54,874 bases of DNA from Pseudomonadota bacterium (GCA_030535425.1 JAUNHQ010000013.1:1-54874); one strand, 5' to 3'. Counted from the first letter of the stretch, positions 42,648 to 51,848 are shown. Numbers and translations are program-made. Notes: a model not told the origin generated them from the letters alone.

Positions 42648-43601
42648 GTGGGTAAAACCGGGTATTTCACACACCCCGATTGCCGCAAGCACGACATGGG
42701 CGCGGGCCACCCCGAATGCCCCGCGCGGCTGGACGCCATTGAAGACCGCCTGCTCATCAGCGGCGTGGCCGACGCGCTGGAGCGGCGCGAGCCCACCCCC
42801 GCCGCCATGGGCGAGCTGCTGCTGGCGCATGGCCGCCGCCACGTGGCCGCGCTGCGCGGGCTCAACGACATCCTGGTGGAAGAAATGGCCGCAGGCGGGC
42901 CAGACCACTATTCGCTCGATCCCGACACCTCAATGAACCAGCACACCTACCGCGCGGCGTTGCTGTCGGCGGGGGCGGCCATTGACGCGGTGGATGCGGT
43001 GCTGGGCGGCGAGCTGGAAAACGCCTTTTGCTGCACCCGCCCGCCCGGCCACCACGCCACGCGCAACCAGGCCATGGGCTTTTGCTTTTTCAGCAACGTG
43101 GCCGTGGCCGCCAAATACGCCTGCGAGCGCCACAACCTCAAGCGCGTGGCCATCATCGACTTTGACGTGCACCACGGCAACGGCACCGAGGACATCGTGG
43201 CGGGCGATGAGCGCATCCTCATGTGCAGCTTTTTCCAGCACCCCTTCTACCCCGAAGGCGGCGCGCAAAAGCAAGACGCCAACTTGGTCAACTGCCCCGT
43301 GCCCGCCTACACCAAGGGCATGGACGTGCGCGAGCTGGTGGAGATGATGTGGATTCCCCGGCTGGAGGCGCACCAGCCGGAGCTGATTTTCATCAGCGCA
43401 GGCTTTGACGCCCACCGCGAGGACGACATGGGCCAGATGGGCCTGATCGAGGCCGACTTTGCCTGGATGACCCAGCGCATCAAGGACATTGCCGCGCGCT
43501 ACGCCCAGGGCCGCATCGTCAGCTGCCTGGAAGGCGGCTACAACCTCAGCGCGCTGGCGCGCAGCGTGGAAGCGCACGTGCGGGTGCTGGCGGATGTCTA
43601 G
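42648..43601 (+). CDS. Histone deacetylase/acetylpolyamine amidohydrolase family protein
   Basis: The protein of about 317 residues begins GKTGYFTHPDCRKHDMGAGHPECPARL. It has the active-site pair RPPGHH (His 135, 136), zinc ligands in DFDVHHGNGTED (Asp 173, His 175) and AGFDAH, and the catalytic-type Tyr in LEGGYN. Bacterial members deacetylate polyamines or other small substrates. The start is a choice: AGAGGAG ends directly before an ATG at 42642, too close to serve it, but is ideally spaced for the GTG at 42648. An ATG at 42618 is a third option. Confidence 0.88.
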   Translation: MGKTGYFTHPDCRKHDMGAGHPECPARLDAIEDRLLISGVADALERREPTPAAMGELLLAHGRRHVAALRGLNDILVEEMAAGGPDHYSLDPDTSMNQHTYRAALLSAGAAIDAVDAVLGGELENAFCCTRPPGHHATRNQAMGFCFFSNVAVAAKYACERHNLKRVAIIDFDVHHGNGTEDIVAGDERILMCSFFQHPFYPEGGAQKQDANLVNCPVPAYTKGMDVRELVEMMWIPRLEAHQPELIFISAGFDAHREDDMGQMGLIEADFAWMTQRIKDIAARYAQGRIVSCLEGGYNLSALARSVEAHVRVLADV

Positions 43602-43635
43602 GGTTTAGTTCACACCGTTCGGGTGGTGTGGTCAA

Positions 43636-43690
43636 GAAAAAGGCCATTTGCGCGCTCCTGACAAGGGTTTGTAGCTATATAAAATGTAGC
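43636..43690 (+). repeat. Dispersed repeat copy 9 (AAGGG subtype), convergent junction
   Basis: GAAAAAGGCCATTTGCGCGC, ACAAGGGTTTGTAGCTAT, TGTAGC. It lies between the 3' ends of the HDAC-like and quinone oxidoreductase genes. Confidence 0.87.
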
Positions 43691-43731
43691 TTTCCCTTGC
43701 CGGGGACGGTCGGCGGAGGCCCGGACGGCTT

Positions 43732-44709
43732 TCAGTCGTTGACCAGCACCAGCTTGCCCTTGACGTCGCGGCTGCCCATGCGTGCGTAGGCTGCTTTCAG
43801 CTCCGCCATGGGCATCACGCGGTCGATCATGGGCTTGATCTTGCCCTGCGCGTACCAGCTGGCCAGCTCCTGCATCATGGCCGCGTTGGCCTGCGGCTCG
43901 CGCCGGGCAAAGTCGCCCCAGAACACGCCCACCAGGCTGGCGCCTTTGACCAGGGCCAGGTTGAGCTTGATGGCCGGAATTTCGCCCGCCGCAAAGCCCA
44001 CCACCAGGTGCCGCCCGCGCCAGGCAATGGAGCGAAAGGCCGGCTCGGTGAAGTCGCCGCCCACGGGGTCGTAGATCACGTCCGGGCCTTGGCCATCGGT
44101 CAGCGCCTTGAGCCGCTCGCGCAAGTCCTCGCTGCCGTAGTTGATGGTGGCATCCGCGCCCAGCTCGCGGCAGAAGGCACACTTTTCATCGGTGGAGGCC
44201 GCCGCAATCACGCGCGCGCCCACTTGCTTGGCAATCTGCACCGCCGACATGCCCACCCCGCCCGCAGCGCCCAGCACCAGCACGGTTTCGCCGGGCTTGA
44301 GCTGGCCGCGGTCGATCAGCGCGTGGTGGCTGGTGGCGTAGATCATGATGAAAGCCGCCGCGTCCACCGGCGCAAAGCCTGCGGGCAGCGGCATGCACTT
44401 GCTGGCCGGCGCCAGCGTGTGCGTGCCAAAGCCGCCGGTGCCCGACAGGCAGGCCACGGCCTGCCCCACTTTCAGTTGCGTCACGCCTTCGCCCACGGCC
44501 TCGATCACGCCTGCGTATTCAGAGCCGGGCACGAAAGGCAACTCGGGCTTGATCTGGTACTTGTTCTGCACGATCAGCAGGTCAGGAAAGTTCAGGCTGG
44601 CCGCCTGGATGCGGATCAGCACCTGGCCCTTGCCTGGCTGGGGCGTGGGCAGCTCTTTCCAGTTCAGGGCGTCCACACCCACGGGGTTTTCGCAAAGCCA
44701 GGCATGCAT
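43732..44709 (-). CDS. NADPH:quinone oxidoreductase family protein (MDR superfamily)
   Basis: The 325-residue protein is a medium-chain dehydrogenase/reductase of the zinc-free quinone reductase branch. Features are ASLNFPDLLIVQNKYQIKPELPFVPGSEYAG (region about 35-65), the NADPH-binding TVLVLGAAGGVGMSAVQIAKQ and GADATINYGSEDLRERL. No catalytic zinc ligands (GHE) are present. A GGAGAC ribosome site precedes the ATG at 44709. The substrate is unknown; many relatives reduce quinones or enoyl compounds. It is 125 bp downstream of the RidA-like gene on the same strand. Confidence 0.87.
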   Translation of the reverse strand: MHAWLCENPVGVDALNWKELPTPQPGKGQVLIRIQAASLNFPDLLIVQNKYQIKPELPFVPGSEYAGVIEAVGEGVTQLKVGQAVACLSGTGGFGTHTLAPASKCMPLPAGFAPVDAAAFIMIYATSHHALIDRGQLKPGETVLVLGAAGGVGMSAVQIAKQVGARVIAAASTDEKCAFCRELGADATINYGSEDLRERLKALTDGQGPDVIYDPVGGDFTEPAFRSIAWRGRHLVVGFAAGEIPAIKLNLALVKGASLVGVFWGDFARREPQANAAMMQELASWYAQGKIKPMIDRVMPMAELKAAYARMGSRDVKGKLVLVND

Positions 44710-44834
44710 GAAAAAGTCTCCTCGAATCGGCAGCTGAACAATTGAAGCGGCGCAGATGATAGAAGTCACCCAAGGGCGCGCGCTGTCTCTGCCGTGACGA
44801 TGGGAAAAGCCCCGTGGCGCCCCTGCTTGAGTTG

Positions 44835-45296
44835 TCAGGCCACTTCGGCAATCAGCTCGATCTCCACACACGCGCCCAGCGGAATCTGCGCCACGCCAAA
44901 GGCGCTGCGGGCGTGCACGCCCTGCTCGCCAAACACCTGGCCCAGCAGTTCCGAGCAGCCGTTGGTGACCAGGTGCTGCTCGGTATAGCCCGGCGCGCTG
45001 TTGACCAGGCTCATCACCTTCACGATGCGCTTGACGCGGCCCAAGTCCCCGCCCACGGCCGCTTGCAGCGTGCCCATCAGCTCAATGGCCACGGCGCGCG
45101 CGGCCTGCTGGCCTTCTTCCGTGCCCATGGTGTCGCCCAGCTTGCCCACCCAAGGGGCGCCGTTCTTGCGTGCGATGTGGCCGGACAAAAACACCAGGTT
45201 GCCCGTGCGCACAAAGGGCACGTAGGCAGCGGCGGGGGTGGCAACGGGCGGCAGGCTGATGCCCAGGCGGGCCAGGACTTCGGCAGGGGTGCTCAT
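44835..45296 (-). CDS. RidA/YjgF family protein
   Basis: The 153-residue protein belongs to the RidA superfamily, which hydrolyses reactive enamines and imines. It reads LARLGISLPPVATPAAAYVPFVRTGNLVFLSGH with the Gly-rich strand, and ends IPLGACVEIELIAEVA. The Arg that binds the carboxylate in canonical RidA is not obvious, since the typical C-x-R segment reads NGCSELLGQVFGEQGVHARSAFGVAQIPLG (region about 105-140). It may belong to one of the Rid2-7 branches. The start at 45296 matches the domain start. Confidence 0.85.
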   Translation of the reverse strand: MSTPAEVLARLGISLPPVATPAAAYVPFVRTGNLVFLSGHIARKNGAPWVGKLGDTMGTEEGQQAARAVAIELMGTLQAAVGGDLGRVKRIVKVMSLVNSAPGYTEQHLVTNGCSELLGQVFGEQGVHARSAFGVAQIPLGACVEIELIAEVA

Positions 45297-45408
45297 GGCG
45301 TGACAGTGCTCCAAAAAAAGAAGGAATGAGAGCGCGAAAGCATACCCGCGCCACAATGGCCGCCAGTGAATCGGCCCACGCTTTCAAGCGGCCAGCTCCT
45401 TTGTTGCC

Positions 45409-48027
45409 ATGGCCTTGGATCAGCCCCTCAGCCGCCCCTTGGCGGCCACCTTGCGCCAGCGCGGACACGCGCTGGCGGGTGCCTTGGCGGGCTGGGTGCT
45501 GGGCACGGCACTGCAATTGCAGCAAAGCACGCTGTGGCCGGCGGCGGTGAATGCCGCACTGGCTGTGGCCGCAGCGGTGTTGGCTGCGGCCAGCGGGCGC
45601 GCCATGCGCCGCCAGGGTGCGCGCAGCGCGCTGGCCCTGGCGCTGCCCTGGCTGCTGGCAGGGGCACTGGCCGCGCTGGCCGTGACCGGCGCCCGCGCGC
45701 AGTGGCGCCTGTCGCAGGCGCTGGCGCCTGCGCTGGAAGGGCGCGATCTGCTGCTCACCGGCACCGTGGCCGACATGCCGCAGCGCAGCGCGCTGGGCTG
45801 GCGCCTGGTCTTCGACGTGGACAGCGCCTACCTGGATGGCGCGCCCGTGCCATTGCCGCCGCGCCTGCTGCTGAGCTGGTACCGCCAGGCGTGGGGGGCG
45901 GCGCCTGAGGCGGGTCAGGGTGAGGATGCAGCGCAAAGCGCAGAACCGGGCGCATGGCCGTTGGATTTGCGCGCGGGCCAGCGCTGGCAGTTCACTGCGC
46001 GCCTGAAGGCCGCGCACGGCAGCCTGAACCCGAAGGGCTTTGATGTGGAGCTGTGGCTGTGGGAGCAGGGCGTGCGCGCCACCGGCTACGTGCGCACCGG
46101 CCCGCGCGCCGCGCCGCCGCAGCGCCTGTCGCCCGGGCGCTGTGCGCTGGCCTGCTGGCGCCAGGCGGTGCGCGACCGCATTCTGGACAGCGCGGCCCGC
46201 CACGACGATGGGGCACAGGCCCGCGCCGGTGTGGTGGCGGCGCTGGTCACGGGCGATCAGCGCGTGATCGAGCGCGCGGACTGGGAGAGCTTTCGCGCCA
46301 CCGGCGTGGCGCACCTGATGGCCATCTCGGGCCTGCACATCACCATGTTCGCCTGGCTGGCCGTGGCCGTGGTGGGCGGGCTGTGGCGGCGGCTGGGGCG
46401 CTGGTGCGGTCCCGGGCGCGCCAACCCCTGCCTGTGGCTGCCTGCGCCCACGGCGGCCTGGATGGGCGGGGTGGCGCTGGCGGCAGGCTATGCCCTGTTC
46501 AGCGGCTGGGGCGTGCCTGCGCAACGCACGGTGCTCATGCTGGCCTGCTTTGCCGTGCTGAAAGTGGCCGGGCTGCGCTGGCCCTGGTGGCTGGCCTGGC
46601 TGCTGGCGGCTGCCGTGGTGCTGGCGGCCGACCCTTGGGCGCTGTGGCAGCCGGGCTTTTGGCTCAGCTTCGTGGCCGTGGCCATCTTGTTTGCCAGCAG
46701 CGCGGGCGAAGGGCTGGGCCAGCGCGCCGCCGCAGGCGGGCCAGACATGCCAGCGCCGGGGGCGGCAAGCCGCAGCATGCGCAGCGGCGCGGCCTATGTG
46801 CGGCGCCTGCTGCGTGAGCAGGCCGTGGTCACGCTGGCGCTGACGCCGCTGTCGCTGATCCTGTTTGGCCAGGCCTCGCTGGTGGGGCTGCTGGCCAACC
46901 TGATCGCCATTCCCTGGATCACCCTGCTGGTCACGCCGCTTTCGCTGCTGGGCGTGTTGTGGGCGCCGCTGTGGGCGGTGGCGGGCTGGGCGCTGGCGCC
47001 CTTGATGGCGCTGTTGCACGCGCTGGCCGACTGGCCTTGGGCCAGCTTGCACATGGCCAGCGCGCCACTGCCGCTGGGCGTAGCCGCCGTGGCCGGGGGC
47101 GTGCTGCTGGCGCTGCGCTGGCCCTGGGCACTGCGCCTGGCCGGCGTGCCCTTGGTGCTGCCGCTGCTGCTGTGGCAGCCAGCACGGCCCCCGCTGGGGC
47201 AGTTTGAGCTGCTGGCGGCAGATGTGGGGCAGGGCAGCGCCGTCATTGTGCGCACCGCGCGCCACACCTTGCTGTATGACGCCGGGCCGCGTTATTCCGC
47301 CCACAGCGACGCGGGCCAGCGCGTGCTGCTGCCGCTGCTGCGCGCCCTGGGCGATCGGGTGGACATGCTGCTGCTGAGCCACCGCGACAGCGACCACGCG
47401 GGCGGCGCGCCCGCGCTGCTGCGCGCCTGGCCGCGCGCGACGCTGCTGTCATCCATCGAAAACGGGCACCCGCTGCAAGCGGGGCGCACTGCCATGCGCT
47501 GCCAGGCCGGGCAGCGCTGGCAGTGGGACGGCGTGCAGTTCGAGCTGCTGCACCCGCAGCCTGCCGACTACGCCCAGGCCGCCCTGGGGCCCAACCAGCT
47601 CAGCTGCGTGCTGCGCGTGCGCGCAGCCGGGCCGCAGGGCCAGGCCGCACTGCTGACGGGCGACATCGACACCGCGCAAGAACGCGCCCTGGTGGCGCGC
47701 CACACTCCCGGCGCCCTGCGCGCGCAGGTGCTGCTGGTGCCGCACCACGGCAGCCGCACCTCATCCAGCGCCGCACTGCTGGATGCCGTGCAGCCGCGCT
47801 GGGCGCTGGTGCAAGCGGGCTACCGCAACCGTTTCAACCACCCGTCGCCCCAGGTCACGGCCCGCTATGCGGCGCGCGGCATTGCCGTGCGCGCCTCGCC
47901 CACCTGCGGCGCCATGCGCTGGCACAGCGCCCAGCCCGAGGCGCTGGTGTGCGAGCGCGAGCGGGCGGCGCGCTACTGGCATCACCCGGGCGCAGCCGGG
48001 GCGCAAGCGGCTGAGGCTGCGTTCTGA
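45409..48027 (+). CDS. comEC: DNA internalisation-related competence protein ComEC/Rec2
   Basis: The 872-residue protein has N-terminal membrane helices and an OB-like segment. The Competence domain of many helices carries GVAHLMAISGLHITMFAW and ends near ALLHALADWPWA. A C-terminal metallo-beta-lactamase-like domain has ADVGQGSAVIVRTARHTLLYDAGP and LLLSHRDSDHAGG. It forms the inner-membrane channel for single-stranded DNA during transformation and may trim the incoming strand. It is divergent from the RidA-like gene. No other competence gene is in the window. Confidence 0.93.
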   Translation: MALDQPLSRPLAATLRQRGHALAGALAGWVLGTALQLQQSTLWPAAVNAALAVAAAVLAAASGRAMRRQGARSALALALPWLLAGALAALAVTGARAQWRLSQALAPALEGRDLLLTGTVADMPQRSALGWRLVFDVDSAYLDGAPVPLPPRLLLSWYRQAWGAAPEAGQGEDAAQSAEPGAWPLDLRAGQRWQFTARLKAAHGSLNPKGFDVELWLWEQGVRATGYVRTGPRAAPPQRLSPGRCALACWRQAVRDRILDSAARHDDGAQARAGVVAALVTGDQRVIERADWESFRATGVAHLMAISGLHITMFAWLAVAVVGGLWRRLGRWCGPGRANPCLWLPAPTAAWMGGVALAAGYALFSGWGVPAQRTVLMLACFAVLKVAGLRWPWWLAWLLAAAVVLAADPWALWQPGFWLSFVAVAILFASSAGEGLGQRAAAGGPDMPAPGAASRSMRSGAAYVRRLLREQAVVTLALTPLSLILFGQASLVGLLANLIAIPWITLLVTPLSLLGVLWAPLWAVAGWALAPLMALLHALADWPWASLHMASAPLPLGVAAVAGGVLLALRWPWALRLAGVPLVLPLLLWQPARPPLGQFELLAADVGQGSAVIVRTARHTLLYDAGPRYSAHSDAGQRVLLPLLRALGDRVDMLLLSHRDSDHAGGAPALLRAWPRATLLSSIENGHPLQAGRTAMRCQAGQRWQWDGVQFELLHPQPADYAQAALGPNQLSCVLRVRAAGPQGQAALLTGDIDTAQERALVARHTPGALRAQVLLVPHHGSRTSSSAALLDAVQPRWALVQAGYRNRFNHPSPQVTARYAARGIAVRASPTCGAMRWHSAQPEALVCERERAARYWHHPGAAGAQAAEAAF

Positions 48028-48118
48028 ATCAGCTGCGCCTTGAGGGTAGTAGGTCTGGCGGCTGGTCAGCCTCTGCTAGAGTTTGCCCCGGTTTTCTGAT
48101 CATTTACCCGGGTTTGCC

Positions 48119-48643
48119 GTGTTTCGTTTTTTCCTTGTTTTCTTGACTATCCAGGCGGTGCTGTTCGGCCTGGAGATGCTTCAGCCCGTGCAGCAGGCGG
48201 TGGTGGACCCGTGGACGGGCCTGGTGGCCAAGGCCAGTGCGGCGGTGGTGCATTTCTTCGACCCTTCGGTTATTTCCTATGGCCGGGTGCTGCAAAGCGC
48301 GCAGACGGGCTTTGGCGTGTCCATCGAGCCGGGCTGCAACGGAGTGGAGGCGACCATCGTGCTGGTGGCGGCGGTGCTGGCGTTTCCTTCTAGCTGGAAG
48401 ATGAAAGCCTGGGGCATTGGCCTGGGCTTTGTGGCCGTGCAGTCGGTCAACCTGCTGCGGGTGGTGAGCCTGTTTTTCCTGGGACAGTGGAACATGGAGG
48501 TGTTCGAGTTCGCGCACCTGTACATGTGGCAGGCGCTCATCATGCTGGATGTGCTGGTGGTGTGGCTGCTGTGGATGCGCTACGTGGCCAAGCACGATCC
48601 CAAGTCGGTGGCGCCCAGGGCGGTGCAGGCGGCGGCTGCATGA
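48119..48643 (+). CDS. xrtH: Exosortase H
   Basis: The protein of about 174 residues is a small polytopic membrane transpeptidase. The three catalytic residues of exosortases are in place: Cys 73 (EPGCNGVEA), Arg 114 (VNLLRVVSLFFLG) and His 133 (EFAHLYMWQ). The short length and the FFLGQWNMEVFEFAHLYMWQ phrasing fit XrtH, which sorts IPTLxxWG-CTERM proteins. A GTG at 48119 was taken as start because the first helix begins there; a TTG at 48083 would add 12 residues. The partner gene downstream overlaps by 4 bp. Confidence 0.88.
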   Translation: MFRFFLVFLTIQAVLFGLEMLQPVQQAVVDPWTGLVAKASAAVVHFFDPSVISYGRVLQSAQTGFGVSIEPGCNGVEATIVLVAAVLAFPSSWKMKAWGIGLGFVAVQSVNLLRVVSLFFLGQWNMEVFEFAHLYMWQALIMLDVLVVWLLWMRYVAKHDPKSVAPRAVQAAAA

Positions 48644-49257
48644 AAACGAGTCTGTTGCTGCGCTTTTTGGGCCTGTCCGTTCTGTGGCTGGCGGTGCTGC
48701 TGCCGGCCTGGTACTGGGCCGCCAAGTGGTTTGCGGCGCCGCCCATCTGGCTGGCTGGCACGGTGATGAAGGGGCTGTTCGCATGGGTGGATGGCTTTGG
48801 GCAGGAGGGTGTGAATGCCGTGCTGCACACGCTGGTGCAGGTGCGCATGAAGGGCCCCACGGGTGCCGATGTGCTGGGCGAGCTGACGCCGGAGGTGCCT
48901 TATCCCATCTATGGCTATGGCCTGGTGCTGCTGTGGGCCATGCTGCTGGCGTCGCGCACCGAGCGCTGGTGGCTCAAGGGGCTGGCAGGCAGTGTGCTGC
49001 TGGTGCCGGCGCAGGCCTGGGGGATTTGCTTTCAGTGGCTGCGTGACGTGGTGCTGCTGTCTGGCCCGTCGGGCGCAGCGTATCTGCAATACCCGCGCTG
49101 GGCGGTGGAGCTGATCGCCTATGGCTATCAGTTCGGCTTTTTGATGCTCACGCCTGTGGCGCCCATCATGCTGTGGCTGCTGTTCAATAAGCGTTTCGTG
49201 GCCGCGTTGTGGCTGGAGGCGGCACTGGAAGAAGACCCCGGAACGCACAAGGCGTGA
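48640..49257 (+). CDS. Exosortase H-associated membrane protein
   Basis: The 205-residue protein has about four to five membrane helices and no signal-peptidase site. It starts with an ATG overlapping the xrtH stop (ATGA), so it is translationally coupled. Such two-gene units, exosortase H plus one conserved membrane protein, are known in betaproteobacteria; the partner's biochemical role is unknown to me. The loop after the second helix (QVRMKGPTGADVLGELTPEVPYPIYGYG) is probably periplasmic. Confidence 0.8.
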   Translation: MKTSLLLRFLGLSVLWLAVLLPAWYWAAKWFAAPPIWLAGTVMKGLFAWVDGFGQEGVNAVLHTLVQVRMKGPTGADVLGELTPEVPYPIYGYGLVLLWAMLLASRTERWWLKGLAGSVLLVPAQAWGICFQWLRDVVLLSGPSGAAYLQYPRWAVELIAYGYQFGFLMLTPVAPIMLWLLFNKRFVAALWLEAALEEDPGTHKA

Positions 49258-49292
49258 GGGCTATCAGGCGATGATGGCGGGGTGGATAGGTA

Positions 49293-49348
49293 TAAAAATG
49301 GCCATTTGCGCGCATCTGACAAGGGTTTTTAGCTATTGATTAAATAGC
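49293..49348 (+). repeat. Dispersed repeat copy 10 (AAGGG subtype), convergent junction
   Basis: TAAAAATGGCCATTTGCGCGC-like start, ACAAGGGTTTTTAGCTAT, AATAGC. It lies between the 3' ends of the exosortase-associated gene and the TolC-type gene. Confidence 0.87.
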
Positions 49349-49356
49349 ATTCATGC

Positions 49357-50730
49357 TCAGGGCTGGGCCAGCAGGGCGTTGATGGGGCGCAGGTCGGCTT
49401 CGGTCAGGGTGCCGGCGGCTTGCTTCAAGCGCAGCAGGCCCACCAGCACGTCGTAGCGGGCGCGGGCCAGTTCGCGCCGGGTTTGGTAGAGCTGGCTTTG
49501 GGCGTTGAGCACGTCGATGCTGATGCGCACGCCGACCTGGTAGCCCAGCTGGTTGGCTTGCAAGGCGGTGAGGCTGGATTGCTCGGCTGCTTGCAGTGCC
49601 TGCACCTGGCTGTGGCCGGATTGCACGCCGTAGAAGGCGGTGCGCGTGGCCTGGGCGACGCTGCGCTGGGCGTTGTCCAGGTCGGCGGCGGCCTTGTCTT
49701 GCAGGGCCAGGGTTTCGCGCACGCGGTTTTGCACGGCATGGCCGGCGAACAAGGGCCAATTGAGCACGACGCCAATGCTGGCCTGGTTGGCGCGGTAGCG
49801 GGCGGTGGGGGCGGGGGTGTAGCTGGGGTTGCCGTCAGGGTAGCGGGACTGTCCGGCGCTGGCCTGCAGGTCGATGGTGGGCAGGTGGCCGGTTTTGGCC
49901 TTGTCCGTTTCCAGGCGGGCCAGATCGAGTGCCATGCGGGCTTGCAGCACGGCGGGGTGCTGTTGCGTGGCCTGGTTGACCCAGGTGTCCAGATCAGGCG
50001 GGGCAGGCTGCGGCAGCACGACGGGCTGGGCCAGCGGCTGGGGGCGGATGCCGCTTTGGCCGACCAGTTGTTCCAGCGCCAGGCGCTTGACGCGCAGGTC
50101 GTTGTCGGCGGCGATTTCCTGGGCCTGGGCCAGATCCAGGCGGGCCTGGGCCTCGCGGCTGTCGGTGATGGTGGCGTTGCCGGCCTCGAAGTGGTGCTGG
50201 GCGGCTTTCAACTGCTCGGTCACGGCACTTTTGAGGGCGCGTGCGTAGTTCAGGGTGTCTTCGGCGGCCAGAACGTCGAAGTAGGCCTGGGCCAGGCGCA
50301 CGATCAGCTCTTGCCCGGCACTGTCGAGCTGCACCTGGGCCAGTTCGGCGCTTTTCTTGCCTTGGTCCCATTGGATGCGGTTAGCCGGGCGGTACAGCGG
50401 TTGTGAGCCAGCGAGCGAGGCGTTGTAGGCGGTGTAGCCGCGGCTGCCGCCCTGGCCGCCGATGCTGACGTCGGCCCAGTTACGCTGGGCGCCTGCTTGC
50501 AGGCCCACCTGCGGCAGCAGGCCGGCACGGGCCTGGTCGGCACGGGCCTGGGCGGCTTGCGATTGCGCCTGTGCGGCGCGCAAAGGGGCGTCGTGGCCTT
50601 GCGCGACCTGGTAAAGCTGCAGCAGGCTTTGCCCTTGGGCGGGGAGTGCCAGCAAGGCTGCTGCGGCGGCGGTCAGCAGGGTCAGGCGCCGGCAGGCGGC
50701 AGGCGGGGGCGGGGACGGGGGGGTGAACAT
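49357..50730 (-). CDS. TolC-family outer-membrane efflux protein
   Basis: The 457-residue protein has a signal peptide ending ALPAQGQS, then the two repeated outer-membrane efflux halves of the TolC family. Examples are LLQLYQVAQGHDAPLRAAQAQ, NWADVSIGGQGGSRGYTAYNASLAGSQPLYR (region about 85-115) and ISIDVLNAQSQLYQTRRELARARYDVL. It forms a trimeric outer-membrane and periplasmic channel for type I secretion or drug efflux. No inner-membrane partner gene lies nearby. It follows the methyltransferase and rhodanese genes on the same strand with a 29-bp gap, and they are probably one transcript. Confidence 0.92.
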   Translation of the reverse strand: MFTPPSPPPPAACRRLTLLTAAAAALLALPAQGQSLLQLYQVAQGHDAPLRAAQAQSQAAQARADQARAGLLPQVGLQAGAQRNWADVSIGGQGGSRGYTAYNASLAGSQPLYRPANRIQWDQGKKSAELAQVQLDSAGQELIVRLAQAYFDVLAAEDTLNYARALKSAVTEQLKAAQHHFEAGNATITDSREAQARLDLAQAQEIAADNDLRVKRLALEQLVGQSGIRPQPLAQPVVLPQPAPPDLDTWVNQATQQHPAVLQARMALDLARLETDKAKTGHLPTIDLQASAGQSRYPDGNPSYTPAPTARYRANQASIGVVLNWPLFAGHAVQNRVRETLALQDKAAADLDNAQRSVAQATRTAFYGVQSGHSQVQALQAAEQSSLTALQANQLGYQVGVRISIDVLNAQSQLYQTRRELARARYDVLVGLLRLKQAAGTLTEADLRPINALLAQP

Positions 50731-50759
50731 GGGGGTGCTCAGTGTGCCTTGCGGTCGGG

Positions 50760-51113
50760 TCAGTACCGGGGCACGCTGGGGTCGAGCTGTGAGGCCCAGG
50801 CATCGATGCCGCCTGCGATGTTGGCAATGCGCGCAAAGCCGTGGTGGGCCAGGTACATGGCGACGTGCATGCTGCGGCCGCCGTGGTGGCACAGCACGGC
50901 CACGGGGCGGTCCGGGTCCAGCTCGTGCAGGCGGGCAGGGATGGCGTGCATGGGGATTTGCAGCAGTTCGGCCTCGGGTAGGTGCACGCTGGCGGCCTGC
51001 CATTCGGCGGGTTCGCGCACATCCAGCAGCAGGGGGGGCGCGGGGTTATCGCTGCCGTTGTGGGCTGCCTCTAGCCAGGCGGCCAGGCTGCGCGGGGGGA
51101 CTTGGTCAATCAT
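50760..51113 (-). CDS. Single-domain rhodanese-like protein
   Basis: The 117-residue cytosolic protein has the rhodanese fold markers LLLDVREPAEWQAASVHLPEAELLQIPM and the active-site loop VLCHHGGRSMHVAMYL with the Cys near 75. The C-terminus reads IANIAGGIDAWASQLDPSVPRY. It may carry persulphide sulphur. It lies between the PIMT-family gene (60 bp upstream) and the tolC-type gene. Confidence 0.92.
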   Translation of the reverse strand: MIDQVPPRSLAAWLEAAHNGSDNPAPPLLLDVREPAEWQAASVHLPEAELLQIPMHAIPARLHELDPDRPVAVLCHHGGRSMHVAMYLAHHGFARIANIAGGIDAWASQLDPSVPRY

Positions 51114-51173
51114 GTATGACGTGCCGCCACCGGGTTCGCGCTGGCTGGGCGGCAGAGCTGGTGGCGGGCGGCC

Positions 51174-51848
51174 TCAGAAATGAAAGCGCGAGGGGGCGGG
51201 AAAGTTCAGCAGCCGGGGGGCGTCGCTGTCCCAGGGCTGGGTGGTTTGCCAGCCGCTGCCTTGCTGGCGCACGAGGGTGGCACGCATCACGGGGTCTTCG
51301 CCCACGATGGCCAGCAGGCGTCCGCCGGGTTTGAGCAGGGCCAGCAGGTGATCGGGCACCTGCGCGACGGAGCCGGAGAGCAAGATGGCATCGAAGGGGC
51401 CGTCGGCTGACAGATCACACGCGGCGCCATCGGCCACGCGCACTTCGACGTTGAGCACGCCGGCGCGCTGCAGGTTGTCGTAGGCGGTGCGGGCCAGTTC
51501 GCTGTCGATTTCCAGCGAGAGCACGCGCTGGGCGCGATGGCCCAGCAGCGCGGCGGTAAAGCCGGAGCCGGTGCCGATGTGCAGCACTTTTTCGTGCTTG
51601 GCCACGTTCAGGTCTTGCAGCAGGCGGGCCTGCACGCGCGGCGCCAGCATGACTTGCCCGGCGGCCAGGGCTGCATCGCCCGCGCGCAGGGGAATCTGGA
51701 TGTCGGCAAAGGCCAGCGCGCGGTGCGCGGGGGGCACAAAGTCTTCGCGCCGCACCACGGCCAGCAGATCGAGCACGTGGGCATCCAGCACGTCCCAGGG
51801 GCGGATTTGCTGCTCGATCATGTTGAAGCGGGCTTGTTCGACGTTCAT
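51174..51848 (-). CDS. Protein-L-isoaspartate O-methyltransferase family protein
   Basis: The 224-residue protein starts MNVEQARFNMIEQQIRPWDVLD and has SAM-binding motif I in VLHIGTGSGFTAALLGH. The upstream GQVMLAPRVQARLLQDL takes the place of the family's substrate loop. It differs from classical Pcm in that loop (Pcm has TISQP-like residues). It may therefore not repair isoaspartate and could be a divergent PIMT-like methyltransferase, as is common in genes upstream of tolC in this group. Confidence 0.8.
   Translation of the reverse strand: MNVEQARFNMIEQQIRPWDVLDAHVLDLLAVVRREDFVPPAHRALAFADIQIPLRAGDAALAAGQVMLAPRVQARLLQDLNVAKHEKVLHIGTGSGFTAALLGHRAQRVLSLEIDSELARTAYDNLQRAGVLNVEVRVADGAACDLSADGPFDAILLSGSVAQVPDHLLALLKPGGRLLAIVGEDPVMRATLVRQQGSGWQTTQPWDSDAPRLLNFPAPSRFHF

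Noticed and set aside
45082-47397. An open frame of about 770 codons antisense to comEC
   Set aside because: The product would be an implausible Gln/Arg/Ala/Pro-rich protein without domains; comEC is clear on the plus strand.
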